Assembly: GCA_945878705.1 (NCBI GenBank)
Contig: CAMCUE010000039.1
Location: 1-8,684, forward strand
DNA: 8,684 nucleotides
Reading direction: 5' to 3'
DNA from: Ferrithrix thermotolerans DSM 19514
Lineage (GTDB): Bacteria; Actinomycetota; Acidimicrobiia; Acidimicrobiales; Ilumatobacteraceae
Shown: in pieces, positions 1 to 7,355 of the stretch
Numbering within the stretch: position 1 is the first letter of the stretch
How the letters are laid out: the number at the start of each line of letters is the position of its first letter
The notes under the pieces: model-generated
What the model was told of the DNA's origin: nothing
Seen by the model: the letters and a program-made list of their open reading frames with translations, nothing else
Database searches by the model: none
Translations under genes and position numbers: made by a program

Positions 1-1624
1 CTGCTCCAAGCAGAATTAAACATTCTATTTTTCCAGCTGCGGCTTTTGTCAAAATATCAATTGCGTCGCCAGAGTTTTTTTGTGGAGTGAGCCCAACCGC
101 AACTGCTCCACGAACATTTCCGCGACGTAACACTGGGAGAATTTTTGCATTCGGAATTGCATGAAGAATCTCACCCAGAGCATGCAGAGTAAACGATTCG
201 TTCTCGGCCAAGTTCGCACGGCCAAGTACGACAACAACCTCGCCACGACGAATTTGTTCTTGCATTTCTTGTGTCTCAAGAGTCTCGCGAACAACTTGAG
301 CCTGCCGACCTGGCTCAAAAGAGACACTTCGCCATGCATACGGAGTCAAACCAGAATCACGCGGGGAGAACTCTAAAATTCGTGACTTTCGTTTTTGCGC
401 TGCGTCACGAACCCGTAGATAAAGCACAGGAAGTTCTTCTTTGAGATCTGGTGACAACAAAATGATTGTGCTTGCAGCACAAGTTTCATCGATTGTTGCT
501 TGGGCTAGGTTAAAAATTTCTGGCGTTAAGCCGTCACCGAGTTGAGAATCGCGTTGTGTGATTCCAAGTTGATCTGCCAGCGATGCCCAAGCGAATGCGT
601 CTTCGTTAGTTCCACGAGCACCACCAAGAATTGCTACTGAATCGGTGCCGCTGTTCAAGGCGGTGCGAATAATTCTCGCTGCAGATTCGAGAGCGACCGA
701 CCATGACGTAGTAGCAAGACCAGAATCTATTTTGATTAATGGCGCAATCAATCGCTCGGTCGAATTGACCGACTCAAAGTTGTAGCGACCACGATCACAC
801 AGCCAACCCCAGTTGACTGGGTCTATATCTACTCCTTGAAACCGAACCAATTCATCTCGGCTGCTTTGCACGACTACGCGACAGCCAACTGAGCAAGAAG
901 TGCAAGTGCTTTCTGTTTGCTCAATATCCCATGGACGAGCTTTAAATCGATATGGCTTTGCGGTCAATGCTCCTACTGGACAGATTTGAACAGTGTTTCC
1001 AGAGAAGTAACTGCTGAAAGGTTCTTCGGGAAACGTCATGACTTGTGTGTCATTGCCACGACTAGTAAATGAAATTAGCGGGTCTCCCGCAACTTCATCG
1101 GCGAACCTTGTGCATCGGTCACACAAAATGCAACGCTCACGGTCAAGATAAACAATTTCGCTAATTGCGATTGGTTTTTCGTAGTGACGCTTCTCTTCAA
1201 CGAATCGACTTTCTCCAGGACCATGGCTGAATGCTTGATCTTGTAGTGGACATTCACCACCTTTGTCGCAAACAGGACAATCAAGTGGGTGATTGGCAAG
1301 CAAAAGTTCAAGCACACCCTCTTGAGCTTTTTTAACTGTTTCAGTTGCGGTACGAACGATTTGACCTTCGGCAACTGGCGTCATGCACGACACAACCATC
1401 ATTGGTCCGCGCGGAGTTTCTACTTCAACTAGACACTGACGACACATGCCTACTGAACTCATCCGCGGGTGATAACAAAATCTTGGAATGAAATCATCGG
1501 TGCGATCGGCAGCCGCAATTATCAGCTCACCTTTTCGCGCCAAAACTGGCTTGTCATTAATCGTAATGTTTACAACATTTGGATCAGCGACAATATTTTC
1601 GGCAGTTGGATCAACAATCGTCAT
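1..1624 (-). CDS. nuoG: NADH-quinone oxidoreductase subunit G (NuoG), 3' end beyond window
   Basis: Iron-sulfur subunit of the complex I peripheral arm; it carries electrons from NuoF/NuoE towards NuoB. I translated 541 codons without a stop up to the left edge, so the C-terminus is missing. Visible ligands: [2Fe-2S] N1b at C50, C61, C64, C80; the His-Cys3 cluster at H112 (in HPLDCPVC), C116, C119, C125; a [4Fe-4S] cluster at C165, C168, C171 with C215 in the ICPVGAL motif; and a fourth set C241-x2-C244-x3-C248-x27-C276, the N7 pattern found in some bacterial NuoG proteins. From about residue 280 the sequence looks like the degenerate molybdopterin-oxidoreductase domain of NuoG. The ATG overlaps the nuoF stop by one base (TAATG), implying translational coupling; only a weak G-rich stretch precedes it. 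A hydrogenase or formate-dehydrogenase subunit is unlikely given the nuoA-F context. Identity is near certain. Confidence 0.96.
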   Translation of the reverse strand, partial: MTIVDPTAENIVADPNVVNITINDKPVLARKGELIIAAADRTDDFIPRFCYHPRMSSVGMCRQCLVEVETPRGPMMVVSCMTPVAEGQIVRTATETVKKAQEGVLELLLANHPLDCPVCDKGGECPLQDQAFSHGPGESRFVEEKRHYEKPIAISEIVYLDRERCILCDRCTRFADEVAGDPLISFTSRGNDTQVMTFPEEPFSSYFSGNTVQICPVGALTAKPYRFKARPWDIEQTESTCTSCSVGCRVVVQSSRDELVRFQGVDIDPVNWGWLCDRGRYNFESVNSTERLIAPLIKIDSGLATTSWSVALESAARIIRTALNSGTDSVAILGGARGTNEDAFAWASLADQLGITQRDSQLGDGLTPEIFNLAQATIDETCAASTIILLSPDLKEELPVLYLRVRDAAQKRKSRILEFSPRDSGLTPYAWRSVSFEPGRQAQVVRETLETQEMQEQIRRGEVVVVLGRANLAENESFTLHALGEILHAIPNAKILPVLRRGNVRGAVAVGLTPQKNSGDAIDILTKAAAGKIECLILLGA

Positions 1625-3048
1625 TAGTGCGCCCCGACCGGAGTAACCTTTTTGACTGCCGAAACCGCGGTAACAGGAATCGTCACGCGCTTTGTCACTC
1701 GTGATTCAAATTCACTTCTAAAAAGTGTCAGCGCCGAGTGAACAGGTGCGAACGCCGATGGTCCAACGAAACAAATTGTCGTCATCTTGTACGGGAATGG
1801 CACGGCAGTTAAACCTAGTTGGGCGTTCGCAGCATGCGGAAAATCTCCGGGGCAAATCATTGCACCGACTTCAAGAAGTTGTTGCAGATCGGCATCGGTG
1901 CCATCACCGTCAACAATTCGACGAAGAATTCGCTCAAGCCAAGTTCCGCCTTCGCGACACGGAGTGCACTTGCCACAAGATTCGTGCGCATAACAATGTG
2001 TCAGCGTAAGAGCCGCTGCCGGAATATCTGTCGTCTCATCCATCACGATTACTGCACCCGAACCAAGCATTGATCCTGCTGGTCCGACTTGGCTTGCTTC
2101 AAACGGTAAATCTAATTGGTCTGCAGTAAACCACGGCGCCGAACCTCCACCTGGAACAAATGCTTTGAGTTGTTTGTCATTTCGTATTCCGCCACAAAAT
2201 TCTTCACCGAAAATTAGATCTCGAAAAGTTGTCGTGCCGTTGATAATTTCAAAAACTCCTGGTCGCTTGACATGACCAGACACTGCAACCATTCGTGTGC
2301 CAGGTGATGTTTTCGTTCCGACCGCTGTGTACGCGTCAACTCCATTGCACAACAGCCACGGCAAGTTAGCGAGAGTTTCAACATTATTTACAATCGTCGG
2401 CTGACCATAGAGTCCGTTCACAGCCGGAAAAAAAGGTGGCTTGAGTCGTGGCATGCCACGGTTTCCTTCGAGACTTTCGATCAGCGCAGTTTCTTCTCCG
2501 ACTACATATGCACCTGCACCCCAATGCAAAATAATGTCAACCGAAAAATTTGAGCCAAGAATATTTTTGCCAACATATCCAGCGACATATGCCTCATTTA
2601 AACCCGCCGCAACTCGCTCTTGGGCGAGTGCCATTTCGCCTCTTATATATAGGAAGCACTGCGACAACCCAGCCGCATAACAAGCAATCAGACAACCTTC
2701 AATAAGTTGATGTGGATCGCGTTCCATTAGCAATCTGTCTTTGTAGGTGCCTGGTTCGCTTTCGTCACCATTGACAACTAAATACTTTGGCCAAACTTGC
2801 TGCGGGGTTAAACCCCACTTTGTTCCCGCAGGAAATCCTGCCCCACCGCGACCAAGCACCGTCGCACTTTTTACATCGTCATGAATTTCATTTGCAGGAC
2901 GAGATAGCGCTGCACGTAAACCTTTGTAGCCGTTTGTAGCCAAGTAGCGATCAAGGGTGAATGAATCAGCGAATTCAAATCGTGATGTCACGATCTTTGG
3001 ACGATCACCTGCAACAAATCCTGGCGCGTGAGAATAGGTTGCGCTCAT
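1624..3048 (-). CDS. nuoF: NADH-quinone oxidoreductase subunit F (NuoF), NADH/FMN-binding
   Basis: Flavoprotein of the complex I N-module: it oxidises NADH through FMN and passes electrons to cluster N3. I chose the ATG at 3048 (474 aa) because it forms an ATGA overlap with the nuoE stop and has AAGG seven bases upstream (3056-3059). The longer reading from 3072 (482 aa) has no visible ribosome site. In 474-aa numbering: GRGGAGFP at 66-73 and NGDESEPGTYKDR at 93-105 (FMN/NADH binding), and GAGAYVVGEETAL at 177-189, where many homologues have Cys instead of the second Val. N3 ligands C358, C361, C364 lie in ESCGKCTPCREGG. The fourth ligand is most likely C426, in an ICxxGPSA context, but it sits about 20 residues further away than in the textbook x40 spacing; C399 is the alternative. 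A basic tail follows the final conserved FRSEF. Confidence 0.96.
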   Translation of the reverse strand: MSATYSHAPGFVAGDRPKIVTSRFEFADSFTLDRYLATNGYKGLRAALSRPANEIHDDVKSATVLGRGGAGFPAGTKWGLTPQQVWPKYLVVNGDESEPGTYKDRLLMERDPHQLIEGCLIACYAAGLSQCFLYIRGEMALAQERVAAGLNEAYVAGYVGKNILGSNFSVDIILHWGAGAYVVGEETALIESLEGNRGMPRLKPPFFPAVNGLYGQPTIVNNVETLANLPWLLCNGVDAYTAVGTKTSPGTRMVAVSGHVKRPGVFEIINGTTTFRDLIFGEEFCGGIRNDKQLKAFVPGGGSAPWFTADQLDLPFEASQVGPAGSMLGSGAVIVMDETTDIPAAALTLTHCYAHESCGKCTPCREGGTWLERILRRIVDGDGTDADLQQLLEVGAMICPGDFPHAANAQLGLTAVPFPYKMTTICFVGPSAFAPVHSALTLFRSEFESRVTKRVTIPVTAVSAVKKVTPVGAH

Positions 3049-3659
3049 AACGCTGCCTTGCCGTTTAGCCATGCTGGCGCTTGATTAACAAGTTCGGGTG
3101 ACACGGCACCAACGACACGATCTGGTGCGATATGTTGGCGAACTTTCGCCAACACACCATGTGCAGGAATTTCCTCGGAAAGTTTTCCTGCTTCTAAATC
3201 GTCAATTAATTTGTCGAGGTCTGTTGTCGAAACTCGCAGTCGATAGCGATAGTTGACTTGTAGACAAGGGGCTTCTGTGCATGCAGCCTGACATTCTGCG
3301 TGAGCGAGCGTAAACATTCCATCTTGGGTTGTTCCGCCTGCTTTGACTCCGAGTCGTTTTTCGGCATGATGCATTAACTCGTGTGCGCCCATCAAGGCAC
3401 ACGACATCGTTCCACAGATATTGACCAAATATTTACCGATTGGTTCAAAACGAAACATTTCATAAAAAGTTGCAGTGCCATAAACCTCGGCTGATGTGAC
3501 ACCGACGAGTTCACCTAGATGAACCATTGCTTCACGGCTGATGTAACCAGTTTGCTCTTGGGCCAAGTGCAACAACGGAATCAAGGCCGATTTTTGTCGC
3601 GGATAGCGAGCGATGATTTCTTTTGCAATCACCAAGTTTTTGTCAGTTAAACGACTCAT
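3045..3659 (-). CDS. nuoE: NADH-quinone oxidoreductase subunit E (NuoE), [2Fe-2S] thioredoxin-like
   Basis: Small N-module subunit (204 aa) binding the [2Fe-2S] cluster N1a next to the FMN of NuoF. The four ligands are visible as C82-x4-C87 (in NICGTMSC) and C123-x3-C127 (in ECQAACTEAPC), followed by VN as is usual in the family. An N-terminal helical region with YPRQKSALIPLLHLAQ and the segment YGTATFYEMFRF (residues 60-71) match the NuoE fold. About 50 C-terminal residues after the core are less conserved and contain a strong inverted repeat in the DNA. The start is fixed by a 4-base ATGA overlap with the nuoD stop and GAGG seven bases upstream (3667-3670). The end overlaps nuoF by four bases. 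Diaphorase subunits of NAD-linked hydrogenases have the same fold, but the surrounding nuo genes decide against that. Confidence 0.96.
   Translation of the reverse strand: MSRLTDKNLVIAKEIIARYPRQKSALIPLLHLAQEQTGYISREAMVHLGELVGVTSAEVYGTATFYEMFRFEPIGKYLVNICGTMSCALMGAHELMHHAEKRLGVKAGGTTQDGMFTLAHAECQAACTEAPCLQVNYRYRLRVSTTDLDKLIDDLEAGKLSEEIPAHGVLAKVRQHIAPDRVVGAVSPELVNQAPAWLNGKAAL
3133..3154. repeat. perfect 10-bp inverted repeat inside the 3' part of nuoE
   Basis: TGTTGGCGAA, two bases, then TTCGCCAACA: ten base pairs without mismatch. In the nuoE message this could fold into a stem of about nine pairs with a four-base loop. It lies about 90 bases upstream of the nuoF start, within codons for LAKVRQH, and no T-run follows, so it is not a standard intrinsic terminator. 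A role in message processing or stability is possible but unproven; chance is also possible. Confidence 0.5.
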
Positions 3660-5011
3660 CGATCAACCTCACCAAGCACTGGATCAACTGAAGAAATTAC
3701 AGCAACAGCATCGGCGATAAGTCCTCCATGCATCATCAACGGCATCGTCTGAATGTTGACAAAACTTGGTGCTCGCACATGCATTCGATACGGCGTGGCA
3801 GATCCATCGCTGGCAATGTAACAACCAATCTCGCCACGTGGACTCTCGATCGCGACGTATGCTTCGCCCTCTGGAACTTTGAAACCCTCCGTAAAAATTT
3901 TGAAGTGGTGAATCAACGCTTCCATTGACTCATCAATTCGACCGCGAGGTGGTGGCGTGACTTTTTTGTCTTGAATTCGATAGTCACCTTGCGGCATACG
4001 ATCTAAAATTTGTCGAACAATTCGCATTGACTCGCGAATTTCGTTAAGACGAATTGAATAACGATCAAAAGCATCGCCATAACTTCCGACGATTACATCA
4101 AATTCAACTTCGCTATAACGCAGATACGGCATGTCGCGACGTAAATCCCATGCCAGACCTGTGCTTCGCAAAATTGGACCAGTCGCACTCAAAGCAATTG
4201 CTTCATCTCGAGTGATCACACCAACACCTTGAAGCCGTTCGCGCCAAATTGGCTGTCCTGTCATCAAAATCTCATACTCTGCAAGACGCTGTGGCAGTGC
4301 ATCAAGCAAACCAAGCACTTCGTCCCGCCAACCTGCTGGCAAATCTGCTGCGACTCCACCAGGGCGAATGAAGTTGTGATTCATTCTTAAACCCGTAACT
4401 TTTTGAAAGAATCGCAAGACTTCTTCGCGCTCGCGAAATCCGTAGAGCATCATTGATACTGCACCAATATCCATGCCGTTCGTCGCCATAAACAATAAAT
4501 GGCTGCTGATGCGATTTAATTCTGAAAGCATCATTCGAATCCACACTGCGCGTTCAGGAATATCTTGATCAATGCCCAAAAGTTTTTCGGTCGCCATTGA
4601 GAAAACGAGTTCGTTATTAAGCGGTGATGCATAATCCATTCGGGTGACATTTGTGCCGCCCTGCATAAATGTCAATGACTCGCCGGTCTTCTCCATTCCA
4701 GTATGCAAATAACCAATCACTGGCTTGCAACGCAAAACAGTTTCACCTTTTAGTTCAAGCATCAATCGCAATACTCCGTGTGTACTCGGGTGTTGTGGAC
4801 CCATGTTGATGATCATCGTTTGATCTTCACTCTGTGTGTCAGCAAGTGACGCAACTTGCGATTCACTCATTCGTAAAACTGCGCCCGACTCTCGAAGCAC
4901 TGCTTTGTGCGACATATCGGCACGCAACTGCAGTTCTTGGCCACCCTCAGATGTGCCGGCAGAAATAATTTCGGCTGCGTTGCTTTTGTTTAAGTTCTCG
5001 GTTGTTGTCAT
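3656..5011 (-). CDS. nuoD: NADH-quinone oxidoreductase subunit D (NuoD), 49-kDa-type
   Basis: Quinone-site subunit of complex I, descended from the [NiFe]-hydrogenase large subunit. The core starts near residue 66 with MGPQHPSTHGVLR; H74 and H78 of that loop and Y127 in RMDYASP correspond to the quinone-binding His/Tyr region of the family. Other family signatures are GYLHTGMEK (100-108), NHNFIRPGG, SPRGEIGCY and the C-terminal GEVDR. No CxxC nickel ligands are seen, so it is not a hydrogenase. I chose the ATG at 5011 (451 aa): it makes an ATGA overlap with the nuoC stop and has AAGGG nine bases upstream (5021-5025). A longer open frame reaching 5083 would overlap nuoC by 76 bases and is disfavoured. 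About 65 N-terminal residues before the core are polar and poorly conserved, somewhat longer than in homologues I recall. Confidence 0.97.
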   Translation of the reverse strand: MTTTENLNKSNAAEIISAGTSEGGQELQLRADMSHKAVLRESGAVLRMSESQVASLADTQSEDQTMIINMGPQHPSTHGVLRLMLELKGETVLRCKPVIGYLHTGMEKTGESLTFMQGGTNVTRMDYASPLNNELVFSMATEKLLGIDQDIPERAVWIRMMLSELNRISSHLLFMATNGMDIGAVSMMLYGFREREEVLRFFQKVTGLRMNHNFIRPGGVAADLPAGWRDEVLGLLDALPQRLAEYEILMTGQPIWRERLQGVGVITRDEAIALSATGPILRSTGLAWDLRRDMPYLRYSEVEFDVIVGSYGDAFDRYSIRLNEIRESMRIVRQILDRMPQGDYRIQDKKVTPPPRGRIDESMEALIHHFKIFTEGFKVPEGEAYVAIESPRGEIGCYIASDGSATPYRMHVRAPSFVNIQTMPLMMHGGLIADAVAVISSVDPVLGEVDR

Positions 5012-5475
5012 GAGGCTGCGCCCTTGAATTGCACCGGAATACTTCCTTGCGAATAATCTTTGCGCAACGGAAAGCCAACCCAATCTTCTGGCATCAAAAT
5101 TCGTGTCAGATCAGGATGACCCGTGAAAGCAATCCCGAACATGTCGTAAACTTCTCGCTCCATCGCTTCAGTTCCTGGATAGAGATCAAAAGCCGAATCA
5201 ATTGATGGGTCAGACTCTAAAAGTTGTACCCGTAAGCGCACACGGCGACGCTGTGACAACGAAAGCAAATTTACAACTAGTTCGAAACGCTCAAGTGAAA
5301 TTTGAGTTGCAACTTCTGGCGAAATCGTGCGACCAGGATGAGTCAAGTAATCAACAGCAGTGAGATCAGCACACATCTCAAAGCCTTCGCTGCGCAAAGT
5401 GGTTAGCGTTTTTAGATAGTCAGTCTTTGAAACAAAACGAACATCATCAGCAGTGTGACTGTTGGTTTGCGACAT
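5008..5475 (-). CDS. nuoC: NADH-quinone oxidoreductase subunit C (NuoC), 30-kDa-type
   Basis: Connecting-module subunit of complex I (155 aa), without cofactors, which packs against NuoD. The diagnostic 30-kDa signature lies at residues 106-141: EREVYDMFGI, then FTGHPDLTRILMPEDW, then GFPLRKDY. The preceding half (DLTAVDYL, ERFELVVNLLS, RRVRLRV) fits the alpha/beta domain of the family. It is on the short side for actinobacterial NuoC, some of which carry N-terminal extensions, and it is separate from nuoD, not fused. Only three bases (TTTT-rich on the plus strand) separate its ATG from the nuoB stop and no clear ribosome site is seen, so translation probably depends on ribosomes finishing nuoB. 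Its stop overlaps the nuoD start. Confidence 0.96.
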   Translation of the reverse strand: MSQTNSHTADDVRFVSKTDYLKTLTTLRSEGFEMCADLTAVDYLTHPGRTISPEVATQISLERFELVVNLLSLSQRRRVRLRVQLLESDPSIDSAFDLYPGTEAMEREVYDMFGIAFTGHPDLTRILMPEDWVGFPLRKDYSQGSIPVQFKGAAS

Positions 5476-5478
5476 TTT

Positions 5479-6063
5479 TCAACGGTTTCCGAGAATTACT
5501 GGCGTGATTGAGCCAGCAGGAATTTCTTGAATACGAACTTGCGCGCCTGCGCCAGTTGATGCGCGACGCTTCATGATTTCGCCGTCTTCGATTAGTTGAT
5601 GCAAAGTTTCAATTGCATGAATTAGCGTCTCAGGTGTCGGTGGGCAGCCGGGTGCATAAACATCAACTGGCACGATTTGGTCGACGCCCTGGACAATCGC
5701 ATAATTATTGAACATTCCACCACTACTGGCACATACGCCCATTGAGATGACCCATTTTGGTTCCATCATTTGGTCGTAGACCTGGCGCAATACTGGCGCC
5801 ATTTTTTGACTGACGCGACCAGCCACAATCATGATGTCGGCCTGGCGAGGTGATGCACGAAATACTTCCATACCAAATCGCGCTAGATCGTAATGTGCGG
5901 TTCCAGAAGCCATCATTTCAATTGCACAACAAGCCAGACCAAATGTTGCTGCCCAACTAGATCTTGAACGCGACCACTTAACTAGATCTTCAACTCGACC
6001 AGTTAGAAAGTTGTGCTCAAGCCCACCGAGCCCTTCATCTAGAACATTGCGAACAACTCCCAT
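5479..6063 (-). CDS. nuoB: NADH-quinone oxidoreductase subunit B (NuoB), cluster N2 subunit
   Basis: Holds the terminal [4Fe-4S] cluster N2 that reduces quinone at the NuoB/NuoD interface. Ligands are all present with canonical spacing: the tandem pair C45-C46 in [10 protein letters not shown], then C111 (x64) in [14 protein letters not shown] and C140 (x28) in APGCPPTPE. Length (194 aa) is normal. The N-terminal [16 protein letters not shown] matches the amphipathic segment seen in the family. The last ~30 residues (after GEIMKRR) are a variable tail. The ATG overlaps the nuoA stop by one base (TGATG); no convincing ribosome site lies upstream, in keeping with coupling to nuoA. The identity is secure; related [NiFe]-hydrogenase small subunits lack this exact Cys-Cys pair. 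Confidence 0.97.
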   Translation of the reverse strand: MGVVRNVLDEGLGGLEHNFLTGRVEDLVKWSRSRSSWAATFGLACCAIEMMASGTAHYDLARFGMEVFRASPRQADIMIVAGRVSQKMAPVLRQVYDQMMEPKWVISMGVCASSGGMFNNYAIVQGVDQIVPVDVYAPGCPPTPETLIHAIETLHQLIEDGEIMKRRASTGAGAQVRIQEIPAGSITPVILGNR

Positions 6064-6539
6064 CAGTTGGCAGTCTTTTGAGATTCTCGACCATCAAGAC
6101 CAACTCGACGAATTGTGGTTGCAGTTGTTCGCGACTCTGAAAAAATATCATCGTCAATAGTCAGCAACTGACGCGGCTTATTAATTGGACCCCAGTCCAA
6201 GGCTCCACGCGCAATAACATAAACGAACGCGACAAAAAACACCGCGCTAAATGCGGCGAACTCATAAAAACCATAGGCACCAAGCGCTCCACTTGAAACT
6301 GCATAGGGATACGCAAAAATTATTTCAATATCAAACATTATGAACAGCATTGCAACAATATAAAAACTCACTGGGAACCGTTCGGGTGCTTCACGGCTTG
6401 GAACTATTCCACACTCGTATGGTGCTTCTTTCGCCGAGTTCGGTCGACGCGGCGCCAATAATTTTGAAGCGACTACTGACCCTGCGCCAAATAAAACTGC
6501 AAGAACTGTCAGTACGACAATCGGAAGATACTGACCCAC
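6063..6539 (-). CDS. nuoA: NADH-quinone oxidoreductase subunit A (NuoA), membrane subunit
   Basis: Small membrane subunit at the junction of the complex I arms, 158 aa. Three transmembrane helices are visible at about residues 5-27, 57-79 and 90-111. The loop between helices 1 and 2 holds the family motif YECG (41-44), whose Cys lies near the quinone channel; helix 2 has the conserved acidic pair in [13 protein letters not shown] (D70, E72). The start is GTG at 6539: it lies three bases after the stop of the upstream gene, with AAAGG (6548-6552) eight bases before it, and no ATG is available before residue 64. After helix 3 and the usual LDWG there is a hydrophilic tail of about 40 residues, longer than in typical NuoA of about 120 aa. 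The stop overlaps nuoB. Confidence 0.95.
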   Translation of the reverse strand: MGQYLPIVVLTVLAVLFGAGSVVASKLLAPRRPNSAKEAPYECGIVPSREAPERFPVSFYIVAMLFIMFDIEIIFAYPYAVSSGALGAYGFYEFAAFSAVFFVAFVYVIARGALDWGPINKPRQLLTIDDDIFSESRTTATTIRRVGLDGRESQKTAN

Positions 6540-6542
6540 AAT

Positions 6543-7355
6543 TTAGACCTTTGCAGGCGACTGTTCTTTAAGGTTCTGTTGCAAATTTAGATCTCTTTTG
6601 TGCAAAATCCGACATAGCAACAAGAAAATAATTGTTGAACCAATTGTGATGAAAATTGCGGGCTGACGCTTAGTGCCAAGGTCGCGGATCATGTGAATGT
6701 AGCGACGCGGTTGAGTTTCGTCGACTACAGGACGCGCTGGCGCGCGGCCGGGTTCTGTTCGCTGTGGCACTACTGGCGCAACTTCAACAAGTGAAAAATG
6801 TGGCTTATGAAAGAACGCGATGAAGTCGAGCGAGTTGTTTATTTTTGGCCAACGGTCCCCACCCTTGTCGTAAACAGCGAGAGAAATATATTCGCCGGCA
6901 ACAAGCTCTTCTGCTTCTTGTTGAATAATTTCATCAGACGCAGCAACTGCTTGACCACGGCGTGGATCAGACTCTTCTAATAACAACCATCCTTCGCTCT
7001 GCAATGCGGTTGAAACTTTTCTTGAGTCACCCTGAACTTCGCCACTGAGTTCTAATGGTTGCTCCAATATTTCTGAACCTTGCAATAAAGACGCTTCACG
7101 CACAATCGTTACTGGTTCTGCTGGTTGCCATGTCGGCTCACGACCTTTTAGACCGATACCGTAAGTCCACCAAATTACACCCATTGTTGCCATCCAGCCG
7201 AATAATCCGGCAAGTACGACTAAAAATCCAAGGCGTGCTCCTAAGTTTGTGCCGACTACTAAATATGTTCCACCGATAAGCACGCCAACGGCAATTGCCA
7301 CAATGACGATTCCGCGCAGTTCGGGCTCCCAGTTAATTGCAAGAAGCGACAACAT
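6543..7355 (-). CDS. unrecognised three-helix membrane protein between cytochrome c and nuoA
   Basis: I do not recognise a named family. The 270-aa protein has two N-terminal transmembrane helices (about 14-35 and 42-66), a hydrophilic domain of about 165 residues, and a third helix (about 232-249) followed by a basic tail. The short loop between helices 1 and 2 (TNLGARLG) and the C-terminal KRD are positively charged, so by the positive-inside rule the large domain should face outward, the side of the cytochrome hemes. Notable stretches are the Trp/Gly-rich end of helix 2 (GWMATMGVIWWTYGIGLKG) and FFHKPHF at 181-187. There is no CxxCH, no Rieske motif and only one Cys (248, in helix 3), so it probably carries no heme or iron-sulfur cluster. 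The ATG directly follows the upstream stop (TAA-ATG) with GAGAGG seven bases before it. By position I infer a subunit or assembly factor of the respiratory complexes. Confidence 0.85.
   Translation of the reverse strand: MLSLLAINWEPELRGIVIVAIAVGVLIGGTYLVVGTNLGARLGFLVVLAGLFGWMATMGVIWWTYGIGLKGREPTWQPAEPVTIVREASLLQGSEILEQPLELSGEVQGDSRKVSTALQSEGWLLLEESDPRRGQAVAASDEIIQQEAEELVAGEYISLAVYDKGGDRWPKINNSLDFIAFFHKPHFSLVEVAPVVPQRTEPGRAPARPVVDETQPRRYIHMIRDLGTKRQPAIFITIGSTIIFLLLCRILHKRDLNLQQNLKEQSPAKV

Noticed and set aside
161..376. Plus-strand open frame of 71 codons near the left edge
   Set aside because: It is antisense to nuoG, which is open and conserved through this region; there is no separate evidence for it.
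756..772. Inverted repeat TCGGTC-AATTG-type in nuoG
   Set aside because: A six-pair stem within coding sequence and nothing around it suggests a function.
1075..1374. Minus-strand open frame of 99 codons in another frame of nuoG
   Set aside because: It overlaps the NuoG segment with the H112/C116/C119/C125 and C165-C171 cluster ligands, which is the real reading frame.
2804..2841. Two short inverted repeats in nuoF (GGGGTTAAACCCC and GCAGGAAATCCTGC)
   Set aside because: Stems of only four to six pairs inside the conserved FMN-binding codons, with no T-run; not convincing as regulatory elements.
3049..3072. Upstream ATG giving NuoF eight extra N-terminal residues
   Set aside because: It has no visible ribosome site, and the downstream ATG has AAGG plus the ATGA overlap used at neighbouring junctions.
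1624..5011. NAD-linked [NiFe]-hydrogenase reading of the nuoD-F genes
   Set aside because: NuoD lacks CxxC nickel ligands and has the quinone-site HPSTHG motif, and nuoA, nuoB and nuoC are all present in standard order.
5012..5083. Upstream start giving NuoD 24 extra residues
   Set aside because: It would overlap nuoC by 76 bases; the ATG at 5011 has AAGGG and an ATGA overlap.
5955..5990. Direct repeat AACTAGATCTT, two copies 25 bases apart, within nuoB
   Set aside because: The copies are in different reading frames, contain the short palindrome AGATCT, and sit in codons for well-conserved NuoB residues; chance is the simplest explanation.
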